From contig NZ_JARJEF010000004.1 of NCBI RefSeq assembly GCF_029697505.1, positions 62,001 through 126,000 of the forward strand: a stretch of DNA of 64,000 nt, in the 5' to 3' direction. Position 1 is the first letter of the stretch, and each line of letters opens with the position of its first letter. The position numbers and the translations under genes are program-made. Source of the DNA: Pseudophaeobacter profundi. Its GTDB lineage: Bacteria > Pseudomonadota > Alphaproteobacteria > Rhodobacterales > Rhodobacteraceae. Of the stretch, positions 1 through 7,177 are shown piece by piece. A model generated the notes under the pieces. The model ran no database searches. It was not told the DNA's origin and was given only the letters and a program-made list of their open reading frames with translations.

Positions 1-1167
1 CTGGATGAGCCACCCGCCGCCTATGACCTGCGCGTCTATCGCCAACAGCTGAGCGACGTGGACAAGGATCTGCAGCGCGGGGTGATCAATGAGTCCGATG
101 CCCAGCGGATCCGAACCGAAGTCTCGCGCCGGATTCTTGCCGCCGATGCGCAACTGCAGCAACAAGCCCAGGGGAGCACCCAGCCCAAAGCACTGAGCCG
201 AATTGCAGTGGTGCTGAGCGGCGCCATTCTGGTGATCGGCACCATCGGGCTTTATTGGCAGCTCGGGGCGCCAGGCTATGGCGACATGGGGCTGCAGGCC
301 CGCATCCAGGCCTCCGAAACCTATGCACAAAACCGCCCCAGCCAGGCCGAGATGGAAAGCAGAACCCCGCCACTGCCGCCGCAAGAGATCGAACCCGGCT
401 ATGGCGAACTGGTCGAACAGCTGCGCCAGACCGCCGCCAATCGCCCGCAGGACGCCCAGGGACAGGCGCTTTTGGCCCAGCACGAAGCCAACCTGGGCAA
501 CTTTGTCGCTGCCTATCAGGCAAAAGAGAACTACATCCGGATCATGAACGGCGATTTGGACCCCAAAGACTATGGCGAGCTGGCCGAGTTGATGGTCATG
601 GCCGCTGGTGGCTATGTCTCTCCCGAGGCGGAAGAGCTGCTGGACAGGACACTGCAGATGGATCCGCAGAACGGCCCCGCCCGCTATTACTATGGCCTGC
701 TGCAGGGGCAGCTGAACCGGCCTGATATTGGCTATCGGATCTGGGCGGACACCCTGCGGATGGGGCCAAAGGGCGCGCCTTGGATCACTGGCATCGAGGC
801 GCAGATCGAAGAACTCGCCTTTCGCGCCGGGGTGGAATACAGCCCCATTTCCCCTGCGGCTGGTCCCGCAACTGGCGCCCCTGCCCTGGCCGGCCCCAGC
901 GCCGATGACATAGAGGCGGCACAAGAGATGGACAGCCAGGACCGCCAGGAGATGATCCGCGGCATGGTTGCGCGCCTGTCCGATCGTCTGGCCACCGAAG
1001 GCGGCAGCGCCGCAGAATGGGCGCAGTTGATTGGCGCGCTTGGCGTTCTGGGCGAGAACACCCGCGCCGCCGCCATCTACAGCGAGGCAAAGACCCGCTT
1101 TGCCGAAGATGAAACCGCGCTTGCGCAGCTACAGGCCGCCGCCAGCCAGGCAGGGCTAAACCCATGA
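1..1167 (+). CDS. ccmI: CcmI, c-type cytochrome biogenesis protein (5' truncated by window)
   Basis: The reading frame is open from the first base, so the real start lies upstream of the window. CcmI is an inner-membrane apocytochrome c chaperone of the system I heme-ligation pathway; it presents the CXXCH-containing C terminus to CcmF/CcmH. The visible 388 residues begin inside the first cytoplasmic helical part, then show one hydrophobic segment at about residues 65-88 ([13 protein letters not shown] core), followed by a periplasmic TPR-like region rich in Ala, Gln and Asp pairs, as expected for the CcmI C-terminal domain. The stop codon overlaps the ruvX start by four bases (ATGA), suggesting translational coupling. 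The family call rests on the TM plus TPR layout. Confidence 0.85.
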   Translation: MDEPPAAYDLRVYRQQLSDVDKDLQRGVINESDAQRIRTEVSRRILAADAQLQQQAQGSTQPKALSRIAVVLSGAILVIGTIGLYWQLGAPGYGDMGLQARIQASETYAQNRPSQAEMESRTPPLPPQEIEPGYGELVEQLRQTAANRPQDAQGQALLAQHEANLGNFVAAYQAKENYIRIMNGDLDPKDYGELAELMVMAAGGYVSPEAEELLDRTLQMDPQNGPARYYYGLLQGQLNRPDIGYRIWADTLRMGPKGAPWITGIEAQIEELAFRAGVEYSPISPAAGPATGAPALAGPSADDIEAAQEMDSQDRQEMIRGMVARLSDRLATEGGSAAEWAQLIGALGVLGENTRAAAIYSEAKTRFAEDETALAQLQAAASQAGLNP

Positions 1168-1637
1168 TCTACGACAATTTCGAAGAATTCGCCGCTATCC
1201 TCCCTGGTTTCACCGCACTGGCCGGGCTGGATTTTGGCGACAAAACCGTGGGCGTTGCCATTTCCGATCGGATGGGCACCGTCGCCACGCCGCTGGAAAC
1301 CATCCGCCGCAAGAAATTCACCCTCGATGCCGAGCACCTGTTCGAGATCACCGCCAAACGCGAAGTTGGCGGGCTGGTTCTGGGGCTACCGCGGAATATG
1401 GACGGCAGCGAAGGTCCACGCTGCCAGAAAACCCGCGCCTTTGCCCGCAATCTGTCGCGTCTGACCGAGCTGCCCATCGGGTTTTGGGATGAAAGACTCA
1501 GCACGGTTGCCGCCGAACGTGCCCTGCTAGAGGCCGATACCTCCCGCAAGCGCCGGGCAGAGCTGATTGACCATGTGGCCGCCTCCTATATTCTGCAGGG
1601 CGCATTGGATCGCATGAGGCATTTGAAAAATGGTTGA
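1164..1637 (+). CDS. ruvX: RuvX/YqgF family putative Holliday junction resolvase
   Basis: A 157-residue protein of the YqgF/RuvX RNase H-fold family, which acts in pre-16S rRNA 5' end maturation and possibly in junction resolution. The motif [12 protein letters not shown] near residues 21-32 carries the first catalytic Asp; [11 protein letters not shown] follows in the middle, and [12 protein letters not shown] near 109-120 and DHVAASYIL near 139-147 carry the other acidic residues. Length matches the family. The start overlaps the ccmI stop, and the 3' end overlaps the start of the small DUF1289 gene by eight bases, so the three genes look like one transcript. Confidence 0.93.
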   Translation: MIYDNFEEFAAILPGFTALAGLDFGDKTVGVAISDRMGTVATPLETIRRKKFTLDAEHLFEITAKREVGGLVLGLPRNMDGSEGPRCQKTRAFARNLSRLTELPIGFWDERLSTVAAERALLEADTSRKRRAELIDHVAASYILQGALDRMRHLKNG

Positions 1638-1872
1638 AGAGAACGGCAAAAACGTCTGGCAGCGCGATGAAATCCAATCGCCTTGCATCAATATCTGCGT
1701 GGTCCACCCCGAGGCTCGCATCTGCACCGGCTGTTATCGCTCGATCGAAGAAATCACCAAATGGTCCAAGCTCTCGGTATCGGCGCGGGCGGCAGTCATG
1801 GCAGACCTGCCCAATCGCGCCTCGCTGCTGAACAAGCGCCGTGGCGGGCGCGCCGCCCGGCTTAAACGCTAG
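1630..1872 (+). CDS. DUF1289 domain-containing small protein
   Basis: An 80-residue protein with the DUF1289 pattern: SPCINIC near the N terminus, then a second Cys pair in [11 protein letters not shown], followed by W and a basic C-terminal tail. The four cysteines suggest a small metal-binding fold, but no function is established. It overlaps the end of ruvX and is probably translated from the same message. The tail ([10 protein letters not shown]) is strongly basic. Confidence 0.85.
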   Translation: MVEENGKNVWQRDEIQSPCINICVVHPEARICTGCYRSIEEITKWSKLSVSARAAVMADLPNRASLLNKRRGGRAARLKR

Positions 1873-1896
1873 GCAGCCCCCGGCAGACCCTGGCCT

Positions 1897-2937
1897 TTAG
1901 CTGGCAGAAAACGCAGATTGAGGCAGCTGCTGCACCTGTGCCAGCGCCTGTAGCAGCAGCTCAGGGCCCGCGCCCGGACGGCTGGCCCCTTCGGACAAGA
2001 CACGGCGCCAGGCCCGTGCACCGGGGCGGCCCGCGAACAGGCCCAGCATATGCCGGGTGATCTGGTGCAGCCGTGCGCCCTGCGCCATCTGGCTCTCAAT
2101 ATAGGGCAGCATCTGCATGACCACATCAAAAGGATCCCGCACCGCGTCGGCGCCAAAGACCCGCACATCCGCCGCCGCCAGGATATCTGTCGGCTGATGA
2201 TAGGCTGCGCGGCCAACCATGACCCCGTCCAAGCCCCGCTCAAGATGATCCAACGCAGTGTCTAGCGTATCAATACCGCCATTCAGCGAAATATGCAGAT
2301 CCGGAAAGGCCGCCTTCATCGCGTGCACCAAATCATAATCCAGCGGCGGCACATCGCGATTTTCCTTTGGCGACAGCCCTTTAAGCCAGGCCTTGCGGGC
2401 ATGGATTGTAACCCGCTGGCAGCCAGCTGCGCGAATTTTCTCTAGAAATACCGGCAGAATTTCACGTGGCTCTTGTGTGTCGACACCGATGCGACATTTC
2501 ACCGTGACCTCTACGCCAACCTTGGCACGCATGGCCGCCACCGCCTCGGCGACCAGATCGGGGCTTTGCATCAGGATTGCCCCAAAGGCGCCAGACTGCA
2601 CCCGATCACTGGGGCAGCCGCAATTGAGGTTGATCTCATCATAGCCCGCCGTGCAGCCCAGCTCTGCCGCCCGCGCCAGTTCCGCCGGCTCCGAGCCACC
2701 AAGCTGCAGCGCAACCGGGTGTTCTTCGGGGCTGTGATCCAGCAAATGCAGCGCCCCACCACGCACCAAAGCAGGCGCAGTCACCATTTCTGTATAAAGC
2801 AGCGCTTCCTGACTGAGCAAACGATGCAGATACCGGCAATGGCGGTCGGTCCAATCCATCATGGGTGCAACGGACAGGCGAGCGGCGCGGACGACGTCCG
2901 ATTTCCCTTGTTTTATTGGATTTTCCTGCTCAGCCAT
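1897..2937 (-). CDS. dusA: tRNA-dihydrouridine(20/20a) synthase DusA
   Basis: A 346-residue flavin enzyme that reduces uridine to dihydrouridine in the tRNA D-loop. The N-terminal signature APMMDWTDRHCRYLHR sits at about residues 24-39, and INLNCGCPSDRVQSGAFG at about 102-119 holds the catalytic Cys. The later LNGGID and DGVMVGRAAYH segments are the flavin phosphate-binding part of the TIM barrel. The start at 2937 gives the full family length. The gene faces the DUF1289 gene, with only 24 bases between the stops. Its 5' end is a known integration target of mobile elements, and an integrase remnant lies just upstream. Confidence 0.95.
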   Translation of the reverse strand: MAEQENPIKQGKSDVVRAARLSVAPMMDWTDRHCRYLHRLLSQEALLYTEMVTAPALVRGGALHLLDHSPEEHPVALQLGGSEPAELARAAELGCTAGYDEINLNCGCPSDRVQSGAFGAILMQSPDLVAEAVAAMRAKVGVEVTVKCRIGVDTQEPREILPVFLEKIRAAGCQRVTIHARKAWLKGLSPKENRDVPPLDYDLVHAMKAAFPDLHISLNGGIDTLDTALDHLERGLDGVMVGRAAYHQPTDILAAADVRVFGADAVRDPFDVVMQMLPYIESQMAQGARLHQITRHMLGLFAGRPGARAWRRVLSEGASRPGAGPELLLQALAQVQQLPQSAFSAS

Positions 2938-2987
2938 CGGTTCCGTCTTTCTCTAATTGGGGCCTGTTTGCCCCCGTTTTTGTCCAT

Positions 2988-3027
2988 GGTGCAACAAAAT
3001 GTTGCACCAAACCCAAAATGTTGCACC
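2988..3027. promoter_or_regulatory. Palindrome plus direct repeat upstream of dusA, possible operator
   Basis: GGTGCAACA, a three-base AAA spacer and TGTTGCACC form a perfect 9-bp inverted repeat at 2988-3008. A third identical TGTTGCACC stands at 3019-3027, 19 bp after the second copy, about two helical turns. The cluster lies 51-90 bp upstream of the dusA start codon. The arrangement resembles a binding site for a dimeric regulator with an extra half site; which protein binds is unknown. Confidence 0.4.
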
Positions 3028-3210
3028 GCCGCGCACGCGATCCTCCGCGCCGTTTTTCCATCATGGAAACGGCCACAACCTCCCGCATCGACACAGCCCA
3101 CGTCAACGCAACAGCGGTGAGTTATCGAACCTTGTGCAAGGATCCAACCGCCCAAAGGTCCCTGAGCCGATTTCCCGGATATCGAAACACACATTTGAGA
3201 GGAAATCCCC

Positions 3211-3410
3211 ATGGGAACCACCATTGTGACGCGCGCAAAGAAGGACGGATCACAGAGCTATACCGCTACCATTAGAAAGAAGCAAAAGGGCAAAGTCGTC
3301 CTGACACTGACCGAAACATTTCCAATGTGAGCGATCCGCAAAGCGTTGGATCAAACGACGCGAGAGCAAATTGAAAACCAAAGGCGCAGTGGACAAAGTG
3401 GTTCAGGCAA
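3211..3410 (+). pseudogene. N-terminal fragment of a tyrosine-type phage/ICE integrase, frameshifted
   Basis: After a good ribosome-binding site (GAGAGGAAAT) an ATG at 3211 opens a 39-codon frame. Its product starts MGTTIVTRAKKDGSQSYTA and continues KKQKGKVVLTLTETF, the arm-type DNA-binding start of integrases carried by prophages and integrative elements. The frame stops at 3330. Coding continues in another frame from about 3328 (ERSAKRWIKRRESKLK) to about 3410, where it meets IS-derived sequence. The catalytic domain is missing. It diverges from dusA 273 bp away, which fits a decayed dusA-associated element. Assignment is by motif recall only. Confidence 0.6.
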
Positions 3411-3693
3411 AGAACCGCAACTCCTTGACCTCAGGCGAGGTCGCCTGGTGGGCCGTATCCCCCGCAAGGCGTTGCTGCTTGCCCGCTTCAAGGAATTCCC
3501 TCGACCACGTGTAATACAGGCTCTCGCTGATGCCCTCACGGCGGCAGAAAGCGGAAATGCTTTCTTCGCCCCGCAGGCCCGCAAGCACGATCCTGATCTT
3601 CTCTTCTGATGAATACTGTTTGCGCGTCTTGCGCCGGATGCCTTTGACCAGCTTGTCTGCCGCGTCCTTCTATGTTCCGGATTGCTTGTTCAT
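3411..3693 (-). pseudogene. IS3-family transposase OrfA remnant
   Basis: Reading the minus strand from an ATG at 3691-3693 gives MNKQSGT, an in-frame stop, then KDAADKLVKGIRRKTRKQYS, EEKIRIVLAGLRGEES and CRREGISESLYYTWSREFLE. This is the helix-turn-helix OrfA of an IS3-type element. Similarity ends near ATSPEVKELR around 3411; OrfB and both terminal inverted repeats are absent. The early stop and missing second half make this a dead fragment. It abuts the integrase fragment, so the IS probably inserted into that gene before both decayed. Confidence 0.75.
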
Positions 3694-4073
3694 CTTCGCT
3701 CAATATTGGCTGCGATGAACCAGAAATCCTCCGTTACGAAAACCTCAAATCTGTCCCACAGGCGCTGACGTCAGACAGTAGGTATTTTGTTTTGTCTTTG
3801 GGAGCCGCTGCAATCGACCCTTGCGGTGCGTCCCGGCGTTCGACGATCCAACCCTCTGGTAACCGTCCATTCCAAAGTGCCAACCCATAGCCCAATAGCG
3901 TCGGAGGTTTCATGAATGCCTCCTGTGGGTAGCCCCACATTTACCAGGGGAACAAAAGAACGCTTACCTAAAACTTCTATATTCAGAGGTTTATGCAAGA
4001 AAAATGGAGAATACTGAAAGATAAATCCTGCATTGGTGGTGATCGTGTGTATATGGAAATAGGGAGTTGAGAT
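3694..4073. other. Intergenic remnant DNA without a recognisable gene
   Basis: About 380 bases with lower GC than the surroundings. Short open frames exist on both strands, but none has a recognisable motif together with a convincing ribosome-binding site. It separates the IS remnant from the first dehydrogenase gene and is probably leftover mobile-element or decayed sequence. The promoter of the dehydrogenase pair should lie near its right end. Confidence 0.5.
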
Positions 4074-4886
4074 ATGAAAACCATTCTTATCACCGGGGCC
4101 TCGTCGGGAATCGGCGCGGCGACCGCCCGACATTTCCAAGCAAACGGTTGGAATGTCATCGCCACGATGCGCAACCCCACGGACAGCCCGGAGCTCGGCG
4201 CGTTAGAAAACGTGCATCTGGCCCAACTGGATGTGACGGAAGCGGGTTCAATTGCAACGGCCGTGGGCGAAGGCATCGAACGGTTCGGGCAGATTGATGT
4301 ATTGCTGAACAACGCGGGCTATGGCGCCTATGGTGCGTTAGAGGCCTTTTCGATGGATCGCATCCGGCGTCAGTTTGACACCAACGTGCTTGGGTTGATG
4401 GAAGTGACCAAGGCAGTTCTGCCCCATTTCCGTCAGAACCGATCAGGCACGATCATCAATATCTCGTCCATTGGCGGGCAGATCACATTTCCACTTGGTG
4501 CGCTTTATCACGGCACCAAGTTCGCAGTTGAGGGGCTTTCGGAGTCACTACACTACGAGCTGGAGCCCCTTGGCATTCGGGTCCGCATTGTCCAACCGGG
4601 CATGATAAAAACCAACTTTGGCGGCAGTTCTTTCGATTTCGCCATGGATGAAAACCTGCCGGACTACGCGCCTATGGCAGAAGCCATGGGGCGCCTGTTT
4701 GGCAAGCTGGCCGCGACCCCTTCTGCGCCCGAAACTGTCGCGCAGGTCATTTGGGATGCGGCCAACGAGACCGGAAGCCGCCTGCGCTTTCGCGCCGGAC
4801 CTGACGCTGAAGAGCTGCTTGATGCCCGCAAACAACAGGATGACGAAACGTTCATCGGTGGTCTAAAGCAAAAGATGGCGCCCTGA
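4074..4886 (+). CDS. SDR family NAD(P)-dependent oxidoreductase
   Basis: A 270-residue classical short-chain dehydrogenase. Visible are the nucleotide-binding TGASSGIG at residues 7-14, NNAG at 79-82, the catalytic Ser in SSIGG near 131-132, and the YHGTK active-site pair with Tyr145 and Lys149. A basic residue pattern after the second strand (ATMRNP) suggests NADP(H) preference, which is an inference. The substrate cannot be told. The start ATG follows GGGAGTTGAGAT. A second SDR gene begins 37 bp downstream with the same orientation, so the two probably share a transcript. Confidence 0.9.
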   Translation: MKTILITGASSGIGAATARHFQANGWNVIATMRNPTDSPELGALENVHLAQLDVTEAGSIATAVGEGIERFGQIDVLLNNAGYGAYGALEAFSMDRIRRQFDTNVLGLMEVTKAVLPHFRQNRSGTIINISSIGGQITFPLGALYHGTKFAVEGLSESLHYELEPLGIRVRIVQPGMIKTNFGGSSFDFAMDENLPDYAPMAEAMGRLFGKLAATPSAPETVAQVIWDAANETGSRLRFRAGPDAEELLDARKQQDDETFIGGLKQKMAP

Positions 4887-4923
4887 AAGCTGCCAAATCA
4901 TTCATAGAAAGAGAGGATGGTCC

Positions 4924-5766
4924 ATGTACAGCGAAGCAATCGAAAAAGGCGGCTTGGCCGTGGTAACCGGGGCAGCAAACGGCGTCGGCAAAGCCGCAGC
5001 CCAACGATTTATTCAAGACGGTCTGGGGGTTGTGCTGGTCGATCTGGCGGGCGAGGCCTTGGACAGAGCCAAGGCGGAATTGCGCGATCTGGCGGGTGCG
5101 TCCACAATCGTTCAGGCGGTTGCGACCGATGTCACCGACACCGGCGCCATGACTGCCTTGGCGGACCGGGTCTTTGCTCTCGGAGAGGTAGCAGTCTTGA
5201 TGAACAATGCCGGTATCGCGCTGCCGACCGGAAGTTGGGAAAACGCAGAAAACTGGCGCAAACTATTAGAGGTCAATCTCTTTGGCGTCATGAACGGCGT
5301 GCATGCTTTCCTGCCACGCATGATCGAAGCTGCACGCCCGGCGGTGGTAATCAACACAGGGTCAAAACAGGGGATCACCACACCACCCGGAAACGCCGCC
5401 TATAATACCAGCAAAGCCGCCGTGAAGGTCATGACAGAAATGCTGGCGCATGATTTGCGACAGGCCGACGCGAAAATCACAGCCCATTTGTTTGTGCCAG
5501 GGTTTACCTATACTGGTATGATTGAGAGGTTCATGCCGGAAAAACCCGCCGCAGCCTGGACGAGCGAAGAGGCAATCGCCTACCTGCTCAAGCGCATGTC
5601 GAACGGCGATTTCTATATTCTTTGCCCGGACAATGATGTGTCCGAAGAGCGCGACCGCAAACGCGTTGAATGGGCCGTAGGCGACATTATCAACAACCGC
5701 CCGGCGCTCTCACGCTGGCACCCTGACTATGCGGATGCCTTTGCCGCACACGAGGCCTCGGAATAA
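4924..5766 (+). CDS. SDR family NAD(P)-dependent oxidoreductase
   Basis: A 280-residue short-chain dehydrogenase with TGAANGVG at residues 15-22, NNAG at 94-97, the catalytic Ser in NTGSKQG near 147, and YNTSK with Tyr160 and Lys164. An acidic residue at the end of the second strand (VLVDLAG) suggests NAD+ as cofactor. The ATG follows the purine-rich GAAAGAGAGGATGG. It lies directly behind another SDR gene. The pair sits between integrase/IS debris and a tRNA gene, so lateral acquisition is possible. The substrate is unknown. Confidence 0.9.
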   Translation: MYSEAIEKGGLAVVTGAANGVGKAAAQRFIQDGLGVVLVDLAGEALDRAKAELRDLAGASTIVQAVATDVTDTGAMTALADRVFALGEVAVLMNNAGIALPTGSWENAENWRKLLEVNLFGVMNGVHAFLPRMIEAARPAVVINTGSKQGITTPPGNAAYNTSKAAVKVMTEMLAHDLRQADAKITAHLFVPGFTYTGMIERFMPEKPAAAWTSEEAIAYLLKRMSNGDFYILCPDNDVSEERDRKRVEWAVGDIINNRPALSRWHPDYADAFAAHEASE

Positions 5767-6266
5767 CCACCCCAAAAGAACGATGGTGAATGCAGCCAGT
5801 GAAACTGTTGCCCAATCAACAAGGCTTGCACCTCTAAGTACTTAGCTGACATTCGTTCTAAGCGCAGCATCACGCAGTTTGCGCTCGGGGCAGTTGATCG
5901 CTGCAATCCACTGGAACGGCAGCTCTAGGACGATGACCTCCACGCAGCTATGTCAGCTACCTGCGCATTGCTGCCGCTGGTTACGACTGCCGCGGTGGTG
6001 ATCCGGCGCCAAGGCGGTTGACGGGCCACCTTGGCAAGACGTGATACCTTCACGTGTAGCGAATGCACATTCTCCGCCAGGACCTGTAGGTCTTGGCACG
6101 TCCGGCACGTCACCAAATACGAGGTTGCTTTTGGTTGTGGGTCAGTTCAGCGTAGATCGCGCCTGAAATAGCTGCATTTCATGGCACGCAACCGCAAATA
6201 TGACGGCGGCATCTATGCTGGTATTATTTCAATACCAAAATTCTTATCAATGGAATGAATAGTTTA
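5767..6266. other. Gene-poor spacer between SDR pair and tRNA-Ser
   Basis: Roughly 500 bases with no supported gene. A 63-codon minus-strand frame (5925-6116) and a 25-codon plus-strand frame from 6181 are open, but they show no family motif and no clear ribosome-binding site. The stretch lies on the 3' side of the tRNA-Ser gene, a usual insertion point for mobile DNA. No direct copy of the tRNA 3' end is visible in the preceding 3 kb. Confidence 0.5.
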
Positions 6267-6356
6267 TGGCGGAGAGACAGGGATTCGAACCCTGGAGACG
6301 GTCTCCCGCCTACACACTTTCCAGGCGTGCGCCTTCGACCACTCGGCCACCTCTCC
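6267..6356 (-). tRNA. tRNA-Ser(GGA)
   Basis: On the minus strand the sequence starts GGAGAGGTGGCCGAGTGG, the usual class II tRNA-Ser opening. It has anticodon GGA in the loop of the CGCCTGGAAAGTG region, a long variable arm (GGCGGGAGACCGTC), a T-arm with GGTTCGAATCC, and the closing TCTCTCC strand. The seven-base acceptor stem pairs with one G-U. Discriminator G and the CCA end are encoded (6267-6270). It decodes UCC and UCU serine codons. Confidence 0.97.
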
Positions 6357-6436
6357 GTTGGTCGGACTTTTGAACGATCAGAAACGGAAATGCAAGGCCC
6401 GTTCTTGCAAAAATGTCATCTTTTTCAAAACCTTTT

Positions 6437-7177
6437 TCAATCAACGAGATGCAGGTATATGCGGCGGTTCTGCTTGCCCTTTTTTTCCATCTTTCCGATG
6501 CGGATTTGGCCGATTTCAGAGCTGCGTTTTACATGGGTCCCGCCGCAGGGCTGCAGATCCACCTGCCCGGCACCGCTGCCGATCTGCACCAGACGGATCG
6601 ACCCGGCGCCGCGCGGGGGCGAGACCGACATGGTTTTCACCAACTGCGGCTTGGCATCCAGCTCCGCCTCGCTGATCCAGCTCTCGGTGACTTCCAGGTC
6701 CCGGTTGATCAGCTCTTGCAACTGATCCTGCAGGGCCTGCTTGTCAGCCGGGGCTTCGGGCATGTTGAAATCAAGCCGTCCCTTGCTGGCGGTGATTGCC
6801 CCGCCCGAGACCTCAAAGGGGACCGCAACCAACAACAGATGCAGCGCCGTATGCACCCGCATATGGCCATAGCGCCGCCGCCAGTCCAGCTGTTGGCTTA
6901 CCTGCGCGCCAATGGGGGGAAGCGGGTCGTCGGCGGCGCAGATCATGACCGCACCCCCAGCCGTGCCCTTGACAGTGTTGTCCACCCGGCAGGTGCCAGC
7001 CGCCCAGGCAAGACGGCCAGTATCGCCCGGCTGGCCGCCACCGGTTGGGTAAAACAGGCTACGATCCAGCACCAGGCCACCATCCGGCAGATGCGCTGTC
7101 ACACGGGCCTGCGCCTCTTGCAGGTAGGCGTCCTGACCATAGAGTGCGGCACTATCGGTCTGCATCTGACTCTCCAT
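6437..7177 (-). CDS. AlaX-type alanyl-tRNA editing protein
   Basis: A 246-residue free-standing editing domain that hydrolyses mischarged Ser- or Gly-tRNA(Ala). The zinc ligands are visible: HTALH (His109, His113) and CGGTH (Cys211, His215), the HxxxH...CxxxH pattern shared with the AlaRS editing domain. An N-terminal glycyl/beta-barrel-like segment (FYPTGGGQPGDTG) is the AlaRS C2-type start, so this is the longer AlaX class. The first Met overlaps the upstream channel gene by 26 bases; Met5 (7165) is an alternative start that shortens the overlap. Confidence 0.92.
   Translation of the reverse strand: MESQMQTDSAALYGQDAYLQEAQARVTAHLPDGGLVLDRSLFYPTGGGQPGDTGRLAWAAGTCRVDNTVKGTAGGAVMICAADDPLPPIGAQVSQQLDWRRRYGHMRVHTALHLLLVAVPFEVSGGAITASKGRLDFNMPEAPADKQALQDQLQELINRDLEVTESWISEAELDAKPQLVKTMSVSPPRGAGSIRLVQIGSGAGQVDLQPCGGTHVKRSSEIGQIRIGKMEKKGKQNRRIYLHLVD

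Noticed and set aside
3734-4139. Overlapping minus-strand frames of 68 and 122 codons near the IS remnant
   Set aside because: No family motif or good ribosome-binding site, and one of them runs into the SDR start.
6181-6258. A 25-codon frame beginning MARNRKYDGGIYAG before tRNA-Ser
   Set aside because: No ribosome-binding site and no family match; it is likely chance.
2900-6356. Search for att repeats: a second copy of the tRNA-Ser 3' end or of the dusA 5' end
   Set aside because: Only short chance matches were seen, so the limits of the old mobile element cannot be placed.
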